A model generated the notes under the pieces. That model was given only the letters and a program-made list of their open reading frames with translations, was not told the DNA's origin and did not search any database. Positions 9,136 through 20,128 of a stretch of 22,962 bases of DNA are shown here, piece by piece; position 1 is the first letter of the stretch; each line of letters opens with the position of its first letter. The position numbers were made by a program, and so were the translations under genes. Where the stretch lies: the NCBI GenBank assembly GCA_036897625.1, contig JAYMTA010000926.1, positions 1-22,962 of the forward strand. The letters run 5' to 3'. The DNA is from Pelargonium cotyledonis. Taxonomy: Eukaryota; Streptophyta; Magnoliopsida; Geraniales; Geraniaceae.

Positions 9136-12100
9136 CTAGATAAGGAAGTTATCTATCATATGGAAAACCACATCTGCACCATCAGAATTCAACCAGTAGC
9201 TTTTCACCTGAAGAAATGAAGTACATAGTTGAAGAAAAAACAGAAAAAAGGAATATTTGGTCAGTGACCAGTACCTCCCATATAGTTTACAATAAACAAA
9301 AAGACATTGAAATGAAAAATATTCCAAGGAATGACATGCATACACTATCTAGTATGAACATCACAAAACCGACAATTCACCATGAAGTGATTTGATTGTT
9401 TTGTACCAACTATTACGTCAACCTTTTAACTAGCCTAGCTATTTGCTTAGAAAACCTTTACGATTGGGCATGGTCTGATTTCAAACAGATGGCCTTAAAC
9501 AATTGTAAACAGTTTTACGAAGGTTTCACCATTTCAGGGTTCATTTTGGCTAGTAACCTTCAACACACAACTCCAAACTCACCTCTTAAGAGAACTTTGA
9601 ACAGAATCATATATGTAATAAAAGGATCAATGGTCATCAAACCCTCACAAGGTGTTAAGATATAAGTGATGCACATGTAATATCAGACGAAAAGGTAATC
9701 CACTTTTATCCACTAAAATACATATTTGATTAGTATATAAATATGGCAACAACATCAGTGCCTGGGCTATCAATCATCCCTAAAGAGGAATGCCTCATTC
9801 ACTAAAACAGCAGAGTTCATTACAAGGAGTCAAAATTATTATAAGGAAAAAAGGTCATCAAGCCACAAAATTTACCTGGATAGTGCTGTGAGCAATAATT
9901 CGTTGTCTACTTTTACGAAAGCTGACATCAACACGTTCCCAAGGTACTCGGCTGAGACCTCTAATCATCTCCTCTATACATAGGAAATAAAGATATCAGC
10001 ATATTAATAAGGAAATATACATCAAGTTAAAGTACAGACAGAGGCATTGGAAGATACAAAACTAATGTGAAAAGTAACTGTAATCATAAAGTACTTGAGA
10101 TACTATTACTAACAATTATGTAACAACTAACAAAAACATATTACAAGAAGATATTGTTAGAGAAACTGGATATAATCAGAAATGCTCCATTCATAAGATA
10201 CAACTTGTCCAAGTTCATGCCAGGGAAATATACTTTGAAAACTTTCCATGACCAGAACAGAACCTCATTGCACAAGATGAACAACATTCAGCCATTAGCA
10301 AATACAAATTAGATGGCCACTCTTCAGGATAAAGGACAGGAAAGTTAAGTTGAACAAGGACACCCACCTTCATTGAATTTATTAAAGACCCACGACAGGA
10401 ATAAGAGGACAGAGGTAAAATGGGAAAGAGGGACATCTTTGATATATATAAACTGATTTTAGTATTATTCAGATCCACCGTCCACAATAATGCTCCATAT
10501 TACTTAGTACTTGATATTTAAAGCCAGCCAATAAAAAAGGAACTTGAGATAAAGAACAGTAAAGCAATATACATAGGTTTTCCTATATTCAGGTTTCACT
10601 ATTGACAGAAATCCATTTGACAAACTGGTGAAGAAAACCCAGTTTTCGCTTACTGTTCGTCTCTACATCTCTCTTGATTGCCACTGTAAGGTTTTGTTTT
10701 ATTTATTCTTTTATTTCTCCTCATTTCTAATCTGAAGTTATAACTACCACTATGACGAGAATCATCACTCTTCTGTTAGTGCTATTGTACTACTCTTCCC
10801 AAACATTCTCTTTCATTTTGTACTCTCTAATCTTATTGCCTTAGGGGGTTACCTAAGCTATACAATGTCTTTTGCAGCATTTCATCTGAGATAATAGGAA
10901 TTTGGGGATGCTTCAACTCTTTTGTATTTAACTGTTACTCCCAAGGTTATTGGAGAATTATTGAACAAGAATTGTTGATTTCGTTTGTATATGCAATTAG
11001 CCTATTTATACAAATACAAATGGACTCAATCTACAAAAGAAAATAACAGATATAAAATCTTTAATTTACAAAGATGAATCATGCACTGATTCTAGCACTC
11101 AACCTCAAATGGGAGCATCTATGTCATATGTGTCAACTTTTTGCAAATGACACTGATGTGAGGTCCTAAGAGATATTTATTAAATAAAACTACCCATTGG
11201 TCATTTGAATTGAAATAACTAATAAATCAGCCAGTTGGTCTTTAATATAGAATCTAAAGAGTCTTTTGACCACGTCAACCTTGCCCAGCTAGTCAAACTT
11301 ATCATTTTGGCCACATATTAAGGTAACGAGTCTTGTTAAATTTATTTTATTGATGTGACTTACATGTGACCGGCCAGCGCACTCTGATCACTGCTATATG
11401 ATCAAATCCAAGAGAGCTCTTGAGATATCAGCCGGATGTTACGGGAACAGATCCTACCCCTACGTTGTTCTAACCAATTTCTATTTGTTTTTTAAGACTC
11501 TTATACCATGTAGAATTTGAAGGAGTAGAATTAAATAAAAGATTTCTTTGTATTGTATTGAGATATCAACATTTAATTTATTCAAGAAGACGAAGCTATA
11601 AAAAGTTAATAATTAATGGAAAATAAGCCTAATTTACAGCTTTCCTAATATGTAATTCTTTTTAACTTGAACAAATCCTAACATTTTCTATGTCAAGCCT
11701 CTTATATATGTGAGGAATTAGAAGGGATATCATAAGATTTCAAAAAGACGAAGAAGGGATATCATAAAAGAAACTAGCATAAAACATTAACCGTATCAGT
11801 ATAAGATTTTAATAAACAATTAAAAGTTGAGATATAATCAGGAATGAGAAGTTTCATATACCTTCCAAGTCAACCTTTTGGTTTCCAACAACAATAGACG
11901 TTTTTTCATTCATATTGTTTGACATGTCTTGCTCCACATATACTACATGTGGATACTTTTCATCTACTACAAGAAGATTGGACTGGAAATGAAAAGAAAA
12001 AGAAGTTAATAAATGGAGTAGGCTATCCTATTGGACAGGAAACATACGACAGAGGCAGAATGTTTCTCACCTTTGGAAGTTCATGTTGGCGCCTAATTGA

Positions 12101-15100
12101 TGACGTTCTCCATCCAACCATATCTTAATAATTAGTCAAATTAAACATCACAATTGAGAGGCAACACCTCTTTCGTATACATAAGATATCCATATTTCTA
12201 AAGCCGACTTCTAATCCACAAAAGGATACGGTCATAATTAGCATTTGCATATGCCACCCGACGCTTAAATGCATGTAAAGCTGACCTACAAATCAAGAGA
12301 AAAAAATTTCATAGTATTGAATATGTAATGGCTAAAGCAAAACTTTGAGTAATTGATTAGTGTCATGGATGCGTCAACACTGACATGAATTTAAGATCAT
12401 CTGAGTCATTAACCATTCGAAGAAGAAGGGGAGGTTTCCCGTCATCATTATCAGTGAGAAAGAGATGCTTCCCAGACCTCCCAGCGACCAAGTGTGCAGT
12501 TTGAGATGCTTGTCTCTCAAGAAAAGGAAGACCACAGAGGAGCGGGAGCTGTGTGAACAAATACATCAGCATATGCATAATTTCTAAGACCATCCTTACA
12601 AGCTTATGCCTCACGGTTCAAAAGAAATCAATCAGAATAAATTGAAAATCATTGTATGCAATTCAGGACTGACAATGAGCTCTAGTGATACTTTTTCCAC
12701 ATGGGTAAAGATTTTGATAAACTGTCAGTGAGGAAATGAAGAGCTGAAAAGGCGAAAGAAAACCTATACCAGTATGGGTACCCAATGCAAACTTATAATA
12801 TGATATGCTATACAAGTAAATACCTATTTACATGGATCAGGTTGTTTTACCTGATTATTTCCCCTTGAACCAAGATGCGGTGTTGCGAATGTTATAAAGT
12901 TCATGGGTTCTAGTCCAGCGATTCTAGCTTTGCAAGGCTGCTCAAGACATCGGGTCGAATAATTTGTTTGATCATCTGCTGTAGGGTCCGTATTTGGAAA
13001 ATCTTCATATAGCCTCCCAATAGCATACCTTGTAACAAGGCCCCCCAATGAATGAGCCACGAAGGAGATCTTGCGCACCTCAGGCCAGCGTCTAGCAACA
13101 CCTAATACCTGAATCAAATTATAAAAATCAAGATTTGGATGCAGCTGCTATTACATAATTCCTCAAATCAATCACAATCAAAACAAGAGAATCAAGAAAG
13201 CTCAAGGCAGTTCAGTAAACTAAGGTTTTTCTTGAAACATGAATTAAAACACAATGAACATATACCTCTTCGGCTAGCCTCTCCCCCATCTTGTCGACAC
13301 CATGAAATGTCAATGTTGACGAGTTGCATTTACTGCCTGCATAGAGATACAAAGTCAAGAACATATTTGTCTAATCTTAGAAACATACTCACACAAGGTA
13401 GTTTCGTTTTTTTTACTATTGGTCTATTGGTATGCTCAACTCTGTTTCCTATTTGAAAAAATCATTGTGAGGCCCAGGGAACAACAAGATATTGTAGAAT
13501 TCACGTGACTTCTTACCAATATGGAACTACTTCACAAATTCTCATGGCAATATTAACAAACAGAATCCCACTTGTGTTAACTAATAAGAATATTTATTAC
13601 TTTCCAACTGGTGCTTTCACCCGATCCGAGTTTGTTCTAAGCGCAGATTGTGCAAATTTTTGGAAGACTATTTTTAGTCTACATTGAAGAGAAACTAAAG
13701 CAATCTTCATTTAATATGTTGTAATAGAATTAACATAAGCAAAACAGTTATGAAAGAAACATATAACTGGTATCCCATTAGACTATGAAGAATCGTTAAA
13801 ACATAAGAGGAGACGATCAATGACAAGAATCACTCACGGTGCACAATTACTTTATCAGGAAGTTTCTTCACAAACTGCCCAGCAGCATATTTCCAATCTG
13901 CAGAACTGAACAGAGGGAGGATGCGTGTTAACATGTTTGGGATACAAACAGAACCCAAAAGAATAAAAGAACATCACCTTGTGCACTTAATGAACTTGAA
14001 CTAGTATGAGTTGCAAAACCAGGTATGATATAAAAAGCTCATTTTATACAATAAACCTAAGGGTATCCACAATTAGAATAAAAGAATTGAAAGCTGTGTT
14101 TTAAGAGTTTAAATATCAATTGTACAACACACACATGCGCGCGCACACACACACACACAAACAATGCATAATACCCATGAAAAGAGAAGACTAAGATTCT
14201 TGACTTAATAGAACATTAAGGCTTTATGAAGCAGAACCAACAGTGTAAACCCTAAACCCTAACTACACAAGTTACTTAGCCACAAGTTAGTAAACATGAG
14301 GGGCAAAGTTCATTAGTTCATATGTAAATTTATGTACATTTCTTGTTCTTTTCCTAAGTGTATGAGGTGCAGTTCAAATATCTGAAAAGGGTGTCGTGAA
14401 ACATGTGGGTTTCTCTCACTGTGAACTTTCATGAATATTCTGTCAGTGCAGTTTTCCTTTAAATCACAATAACTTCAAATTACACTTGAACTTGTGTACA
14501 CAGCAGGACTTCTAGGTAGTCCTTACTCGACTAGAAAGAAAAATATTAACAATGAGCTGTAAACATCAAGACTCAAGACAAAGAGAGTGAAAGCCAATAC
14601 AAAAGAGATCCATTTTAAAAACCATATCTGATTTCATAAAACAAAATCTGGCTAATTGCTGTGAAATCTAGATAGGTCATCTTATCACATAATTGCACAT
14701 CCATGAGTAAGCAAGTATGACATTCTTGATCCTTCACAAAACATAGGCTAACAACTAATTGAAGTTGAAGTTCAAGATTTGACAGGAACTCATAACTTCA
14801 AATTCTATAAACCTACATAGACAAGCTAACCCTTAATTACCAAATGTTACAGAAGGTCAATCCGCCAATCCATAACTTAGAGAACCATCCTTAGATCCTT
14901 GCATGACTTCAGTTTAATTCCATCTATGCACTACTAAAGTCTACCATCAACTCCACTACAAATAAAAATTTCCAGAAACAGTCCAACAGAAGCATATATT
15001 CAGTTTCTGCAACATTTCATTAAAGACAATCCACAGGACTCAGACAAAATTACTGCTGGGATCCTCAATCAACTAACTTTTCTTGTCCCAAAAAAATGCA

Positions 15101-15470
15101 ACCTTTTAAAGTTCAAAGCATATGAGCCAAATCAGTACCTGCCAATGATCCCATTAACCATAATCACAAGATGATCAGGGGACCCGGTCTTGTGCTCTCC
15201 CGCGACAGCTCCTGAATCGAAAACATCTTCGCCGCCACTGCCATCAGCCTCCACCTTGAGACTCTTATTTTTCTGGATATCCATGAAGCAGCCTCTACCC
15301 AATCCCCGAAGCAGCTCCATTTTGCCACCCCTTTCCGCAGAGACCGTGAACTGCGCGCCGTGCTTGGGAGCTCTGGGTCGAGTCCAACGGTTGAAAGCAG
15401 CCGATTGACAGGATGGAGTCGGGATCGAGACGCGTACTGGGTTGTAGAGCAGAGAATTTGCGGCGATCAT
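9136..15470 (-). CDS. Alpha/beta-hydrolase, putative serine esterase (DUF676 type), 10 exons
   Basis: A probable lipase or esterase. Exons on the minus strand: 15470-15139, 13905-13838, 13336-13266, 13108-12851, 12548-12385, 12285-12230, 12123-12071, 11982-11862, 9973-9876, 9207-9136. All junctions are GT-AG and the reading frame is continuous, giving 430 residues. The conserved strand HLVIMVNGIIG is at 100-110 (oxyanion region). The nucleophile elbow AHSLGG is at 175-180, with Ser177 as candidate nucleophile. Downstream blocks GLEPMNFITFATPHLGSRG, GLPFLERQASQTAHL and LTDNDDGKPPLL match the plant DUF676/ROG1-like family (similar to Arabidopsis At4g25770 as I remember it). The C-terminus has SDGADVVFHMIDNFL with a conserved His423. 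Residues 1-60 are rich in Ser, Arg and Pro and poor in acids, so a plastid or mitochondrial transit peptide is possible. The same frame is open upstream to 15524 but lacks an ATG there, so 15470 is the start. Introns 1 (1233 bp) and 8 (1888 bp) are the longest. Substrate is unknown. Confidence 0.94.
10933..11105 (-). repeat. Possible second LTR-like remnant in esterase intron 8
   Basis: On the minus strand there is a TATAAATAGG promoter-like box, then ACGAAATCAACAATTCTTG and an end reading GGGAGTAACA. This order (TATA, short leader, CA end) resembles a short Copia LTR. It does not match the LTR at 11509-11683, no primer-binding site follows, and boundaries are approximate. Confidence 0.3.
11496..11683 (-). 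mobile_element. Copia-type LTR with primer-binding site, intron 8 of esterase
   Basis: On the minus strand an LTR-like segment of 175 bp runs from TGTTAGGATT (11683) to TTCTACA (11509). It is followed at once by TGGTATAAGAGTC (11508-11496), a degenerate form of TGGTATCAGAGC, the initiator-Met tRNA primer-binding site of plant Copia elements. It has the internal AATACAATACAAAG and CTTCGTCTTCTTG sequences usual near the end of such LTRs. No gag or pol follows and no second LTR of the same sequence is present, so this is a truncated remnant lying in the same orientation as the host gene. Confidence 0.65.
11720..11767. repeat. Short direct repeat in intron 8
   Basis: AGAAGGGATATCATAA occurs at 11720-11735 and again at 11752-11767, a period of 32 bp. 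This is a small tandem duplication next to the LTR remnant. Confidence 0.8.
14127..14159. repeat. Alternating purine-pyrimidine tract (AC)n(GC)n(AC)n
   Basis: 33 bp of unbroken purine-pyrimidine alternation with a GCGCGCGC centre, in intron 1 of the esterase gene. Such tracts favour Z-DNA and are length-variable. Confidence 0.9.
14246..14262. repeat. Tandem telobox (AAACCCTAA twice)
   Basis: TAAACCCTAAACCCTAA in intron 1 of the esterase gene. Teloboxes are known as binding sites for plant telobox factors and are common in introns near 5' ends. It is too short to be a relic telomere. Confidence 0.7.
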
Positions 15471-15499
15471 GCGGGGCAAAGAGAAGTGAAGAGAAGCAT
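15467..15499 (-). promoter_or_regulatory. uORF overlapping the esterase start codon
   Basis: An ATG at 15499 opens a 10-codon frame (MLLFTSLCPA) whose TGA shares bases with the main ATG in the tetranucleotide ATGA (15470-15467). With the predicted cap site near 15505 this ATG would be only a few bases from the 5' end and so probably leaky. With a more distal cap site it could control the downstream start by termination-reinitiation. The arrangement is seen; regulation is inferred. Confidence 0.4.
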
Positions 15500-15530
15500 C
15501 GAGAACCAAACTGGCCACTCCCAAAACCAG

Positions 15531-15540
15531 TTATATAAAA
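15531..15540 (-). promoter_or_regulatory. TATA box of the esterase gene
   Basis: Read on the minus strand this is TTTTATATAA, a good plant TATA box, about 60-70 bp before the ATG at 15470. It predicts a start of transcription near 15505 and a short leader. Confidence 0.6.
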
Positions 15541-16100
15541 TAAATAGTAAATAAAAAAGAGTGGGTTTTGACGATGTGGGTAGCGGTCAAAAGCTAGGTG
15601 GGAGAGATGGTTGTGGGAATGTCGGCGATCTGTTTGTGTTTTTGCCTCTGAGACGATAATGGAAGAGACGGGAAATGCTGGAATTTGGTGGCGAGGCCAT
15701 CTCTGTTTCAGCTGTCAGTCTGACGCCGGTTGCTTCCTTTTTCCCCACGCTTTTAGGTAAATATTGTTTTTTCTGTTTTTTATTTTATTTTTTATTCCTC
15801 TTCTTTTAGAATCTAAGCACGTGTTGAATGGATTTAAGACCGTCAATTTTACTCCAAGTGCTATTTATTTAACTTATATCTTGTTCCAAATTTTGGGCGC
15901 ATCTTATATATTATATGTTTGCTAGCCGGAATGAAATGAAGTATTCATTTTAGTAATTTCATTCTATTTTTAACATTTGGTTGAAAAAAGCTGGAAAACT
16001 CATTATATGTTCAAATATGGAGTTTAGTCTACACCCTTACTGATCGCATTTATGCACCCACACGTCCTTCATTCATAATAATTATAAAGAAAACTAAAGA
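15541..16100 (-). promoter_or_regulatory. Upstream region of the esterase gene
   Basis: Proximal 190 bp are GC-richer, then the sequence becomes AT-rich. It is the expected promoter of the minus-strand esterase. No reading frame with recognisable domains is present. Confidence 0.4.
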
Positions 16101-17130
16101 GGTTAACATGTCACAATGAATGTTATCCACATTTTGCTCTATAGTTACTCTCTTCAAGAGGCAACTATATCCAAGAAGAATTCAGTCTCCATAAAAGACT
16201 ATTATAATGTTTTGAAATCACTTCACTTTTCTTCTATACTTAGATTTCACAAGAGGCTACCATTTTGCAAGGAGAACACACCACCTCTTCTCTATACTTA
16301 GTCTCCACAAGAGGCTATCACGTTACAAGGAGAGCACACCAACTCTCCCCAATACTTAGTCTCCATAAAAGCTTTTCAATGCTCTCAAAGTCCCCAACCT
16401 CTTTGGGTTACTTTCAAGGTCCCCATTTTGTTGGGTCACCTCCGATATATTTAAAATCCACGCTTCACTGGGACACATTCAAGACTAGCTCATTGTCTCG
16501 TCAGGACACTAGGACACTACCCGAACCGATAGGTGCTCTTAGGGGTTCTCATCCTACTTGTAATGTTTAAAGGGCACGCAAAGGACCCAAGACTCATTCG
16601 GCGCCAACAGACGACATGTCCGAGAAGTTGTGGTCTAATCTTACCATACATCTCATGGTAGATCCAAAATCTTCATCCACTGATCATGCGTTCTTATGTC
16701 ATTGACTTGATTTGTAAGTATAAATACTCTGCTTAGATGGAGAGAGGGTTAGATCTTTCTATTCTCACTCCCTACATTGTATTTGTTGCGATATGAATTT
16801 ATGTGGGAGATTCTTACTCTCACGTTCGAGATGAATTCCAGTGCATCAACACTAGTTTTCACTTAACAAGTTCTTCCATCTCAAGTTCTAGGTAGAGAGA
16901 ATTGGAGTTCTAGATCTTCAAGAGTGTACAAATCATCGAGAGAAACAGTTTGTGGAATTGATTTAGTCTTCTCAATTGAATCAAATTGGTTTTATTCTCA
17001 AGAATGATTCGAAAACTAATTGGTGATCGTTTGTTCTTCAAGGCATTTGTCACCCCTTTGAAAACTTTCTCCTAGTGTTGGAAGTTTTAATCAAAGTCAC
17101 TGTTACACATAGATGATAAAACATTCCTAA
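16100..17130 (+). mobile_element. LTR-like block with tandem repeats and a TATA box
   Basis: Contains degenerate ~58-bp tandem repeats (16234-16380), a shorter pair of TCCCC/TTGGGT repeats (16391-16440), the string CGGCGCCAACAGACG near 16599, a strong TATA box (TATAAATA, 16719-16726) and a long T/C-rich tail. Repeats, then TATA box, then a leader-like tail, without a coding sequence, suggests a solo LTR of a large retrotransposon. I could not prove TG and CA ends or a target duplication, so the class and limits are inferred. Confidence 0.4.
16234..16380 (+). repeat. 58-bp tandem repeat, 2.5 copies
   Basis: Units begin CTATACTTAGATTTCAC (16234), CTATACTTAGTCTCCAC (16292) and CAATACTTAGTCTCCAT (16350), each continuing with AGAGGCTA and AAGGAGAACACACC or a close variant in the first two. 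A further weak copy of the AGTCTCCATAAAAG part is near 16180. Confidence 0.85.
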
Positions 17131-18080
17131 CATGTTTGTTTTGTCCCGAATCAAAACAGACGCTTCAGCTCCATATTCATTCTCTTGCAACCAAAGGTTT
17201 CGTCCTCTCATAGACATATATCATGGTTACTATTTAATAAAAATGCATTGTCATCTTTCACTTTATATTAATATGTGTATTTAATTAGTGGTTAGCTGAC
17301 CTTAACTAGAATAATTAGTACTTTGAAATCATCCCTAGATAAACACACTTGAAAATCACTTCATGACTATTACTTATACATCATATATAGTGGATCTTAA
17401 GAATGACAGATTGTGTGTATGAACCTCATTTGAGATCATCATGGTTTTTTAGTTAAAAAGTCGTATATTTTGAAACAATCCAACGATGCTAATAAATAAA
17501 TTACTTATAACAATTGTCGTCAGGTCATGACCAAAAGTATTAAATTCCGCCTAGGTCTCTAAACACATATTCAATGGCTTCATACATGACCGAGGCTATC
17601 GAACATAGCCGATGTTTTTGTGAAGCGAAGTGACGTGGTGCTCGAACGTCATGTGTCATGTTCTCATTCGCCAATCTTTCTTTTTGATTTTTGATGTATT
17701 AACTCTATATAGGTGCGCGGTTTGTTTGCATTGCAACTACAGTAACCGTCATTTCTTGGACACATTCATGCGTGGATACAACTCAATTCATATCACATGC
17801 GATTCCAATTAGAAATCAAATCAATAGAAGTGGTAAGAAACATTGTCATACATACATACACAACAGGTGTCAAAAGACTAGTGACTCCACCTGTTACTTT
17901 CCAGAATGTGCCAACACCTAATTATGTGGGCTCACTTGTCCTCAAATACTTCCAACATAAACTTCACGGGCTCAACATACACTACTCTTCAACCTCACGA
18001 AACACCACCAATCATTCACCCCTCCCTCCCATGGCCATGCACATATTCTTAAATCTTAACCACATCTCCTCGTAAACAAC
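17131..18080. other. Intergenic DNA, no gene seen
   Basis: Mixed-composition intergenic sequence. Its last 200 bp are C/A-rich on the plus strand (CACC and CTCC runs) and look promoter-like. Reading frames present are short and without domains. Confidence 0.4.
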
Positions 18081-18084
18081 TCCA

Positions 18085-18226
18085 TATATAGTGCCAAAAA
18101 CCAACAGCCATAGCACCAGACACCACAATAAACCTAACATTGTCTCTTACATTTTGATCATCTCGCACCATGAAACTCTGTTTACTCATGGATAAACCTC
18201 TCCCTGAAGTGAAATCACGCACATAG
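18085..18226 (+). other. Candidate promoter with small ORF
   Basis: A TATATA box at 18085-18090 follows a C/A-rich stretch. About 80 bp later an ATG in context GCACCATGA (18170) opens an 18-codon frame, MKLCLLMDKPLPEVKSRT, that stops at 18226. The layout resembles a small transcription unit or a gene truncated by later insertions. I do not recognise the peptide, and the frame is short enough to arise by chance. Confidence 0.2.
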
Positions 18227-19206
18227 ATAGATCTCGAGTTAGGAGCATAACACTTATGCTAGAGGGAAAACACAGAGATTCAAAAGGATAATAACTACGA
18301 TTCAAACCAATCGATACATCTATACATACTACCAGTATAAAAGAAACATAGAAATACCAGAGTAAAGACTTGTTACAGTGGCAGAGTTAGGGATCATGAA
18401 GTAATTTTTGTTTAAAAGCAGTTGTGAGACACTTTCGGAAATGAAAAGGAAAAGACGGTTGACCACTAATAAGTGAAGGGACTTGGGATTTTACAAAAAA
18501 GCTGTAGAATTTCTGGAAACTGGCTTCGATCCACTGTATGGGCTGTTTAACCGTCCCGTGGGCAGAATTTGTGAACTGTAGTTGGGACTTGGCTGGTTAA
18601 AAACTTTAAATTTACAGCTCTACCGGCGGTTTCATGGGTCCTCTCACCTCTGCAGCCCGTCCGTCGTCATTGGCTTTAGACAAACATTTTACACAAAGGC
18701 ATCATCAAACATGAGACTCAATTTGATGTCCTATCAAATGATTTTTATTTGCCACATCAAGAAAATGTCTTCTTTAAAAATAAAATTGTGATTTTTATTT
18801 GAGTTCTAAATTATTAGCCTATTCTTTATTTTTATATATTTACAGTGCAATTGTCAAAATGTTATTGATTAAAAAATAATAAAATATTATTAGAACTCAA
18901 GAGAGATGGTCCCTCTGCATAGGGACTTGACCAAAAGAGGTCCCCAAAAAATACTCATACATTATTGGTTTTATGAAAAAGTGAAGTCTCTTTCCAGATC
19001 CCTAGACAGTTGGGACATACATTGTGGATGCTCTAACTTGATTAAATTTGAGTTTTTCAAATTTAATATTTACTTTATTAATGAATCAAATCGGAAACTA
19101 CAACATCAGCAATTATGATCGGACAAGACACCCCGACCCACTTACTAACCCCCAACAATCGAGACAGATGTTATTATTCATTCACTTTTTTAACTGAATT
19201 GTATTA
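18227..19206. other. AT-rich intergenic DNA
   Basis: No gene. Sequence GAGTTCTAA near 18800 recurs inverted as TTAGAACTC near 18890, and GTGGATGCTCTAAC near 19023 resembles a common terminus of dispersed plant repeats, so an old non-coding transposon may lie here. Confidence 0.3.
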
Positions 19207-19392
19207 TTAATCAAGCAGATCCAACTGGATAAAGTATGTAACTGACATTGGGAAATTCTTTGAATCGAAAATAAAACTATCTGACATAGAATCGGATAAT
19301 TTATCTAACTCATGAGCTATCCTATTTGCAAATTGAAATACAAACGAAAGGGCGACGCTCTTACAACTATTAACCAGATTTAAACAATCATA
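19207..19392 (-). pseudogene. LINE ORF2 RNase H tail, remnant 1
   Basis: On the minus strand the frame reads YDCLNLVNSCKSVALSFVF then QFANRIAHELDKLSDSMSD, ending LDLLD and a stop at 19207. The pattern [FV]xF[VQ]xRxxN[RS]xAHxLAK is the C-terminal part of the RNase H domain of plant non-LTR retrotransposons. The frame stays open upstream to 19620, but that part shows nothing recognisable as reverse transcriptase or RNase H. A truncated, inactive fragment. Confidence 0.55.
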
Positions 19393-20128
19393 TAACATAA
19401 TGCCTATTCTCCCTCCTCCATTTGCAGCGTTACCATGGATGTCTTCACACCTGACTCTACCTCCAACCGACAAATGTCCTTCTTCTTCACCAATTCCGAC
19501 CCCTACCGGACAACCTAAACATTCAGCCTCACGAAGATGCATACAAACCATTCTATTACGGCATCCCATCCTACACGCCCGCTCTCTAAGGATCTCCCAA
19601 CTCACCCTACTCTTGTCCAATCGTGGACAGTTACACTTATCATTGAATTTTTGAATAAGTTGTATAATTTTTTTACGTCAGCTTACACATCAGCAAAGCA
19701 TGACACATCATCAAACACTAGCATACCAAATTAATTGTCACTAATGGTAATCTTTGCTAAATTGAAGGTTCAACCACTTAAACGTTAGTTTAAAAAGTTC
19801 AGCCTCTAGATTGTTAGTTCTAACACAGTTCAACCACTAATTTGAAGATTAATCCATAAAATTAAGAAGACACTTATTTTAAAACGATAAGAATACTTCA
19901 ACTTGAAAATTCAGGCTGATGGGAAGGATTCCAATGTCGTTGGTTTTATTATCCGAGATGTTTTAGCCATTATGGCTCAGTTTGGTAGTGTCAATTTTTT
20001 TTTTTTTCGTGTTGCTCTGTGAACTGAGTTATTAGTTATATTTTTTTTAATTTTTTTGGTTGACTTCTTGATGGGTTGTTTTTCAAGCTCCCATTTTATT
20101 TCATTTTTTAAGGGAAAATATTACTCCA
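19393..20128. other. Intergenic DNA between LINE remnants
   Basis: Includes a T-run on plus (about 19997-20009) that is a poly(A)-like tract on the minus strand, about 120 bp past the stop codon of remnant 2, as expected for a LINE 3' end. No gene is seen. Confidence 0.35.

Noticed and set aside
10215..10487. 90-codon ORF in esterase intron 8
   Set aside because: No recognisable domain and wholly inside a well-supported intron; treated as chance.
12363..12400. Reading frame of esterase exon 5 running on to a stop at 12363
   Set aside because: Ending exon 5 at the GTCAGT donor (12384) and resuming at 12285 restores the conserved FMSALHAF sequence, so the run-on is intronic.
12824..13117. Separate small gene with the lipase motif on the minus strand
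   Set aside because: It is exon 4 (13108-12851) of the 10-exon esterase; the apparent start and end lie in flanking introns.
14246..14262. Interstitial telomere
   Set aside because: Only about two and a half repeats of the telomere motif; better described as a telobox pair.
15471..15524. A longer esterase reading frame starting at 15524
   Set aside because: The first codon there is TTG, not ATG. Plant nuclear genes rarely start at TTG, and the first ATG in frame is at 15470, below a TATA box.
16265..16570. 101-codon ORF across the tandem-repeat region
   Set aside because: It runs through repeated sequence in the LTR-like block; open frame arises from the repeats rather than from coding constraint.
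17797..18075. 92-codon ORF upstream of the candidate promoter
   Set aside because: No domain, unusual composition (Thr, Pro, His, Asn rich from CAC/ACC runs) and no splice or homology support.
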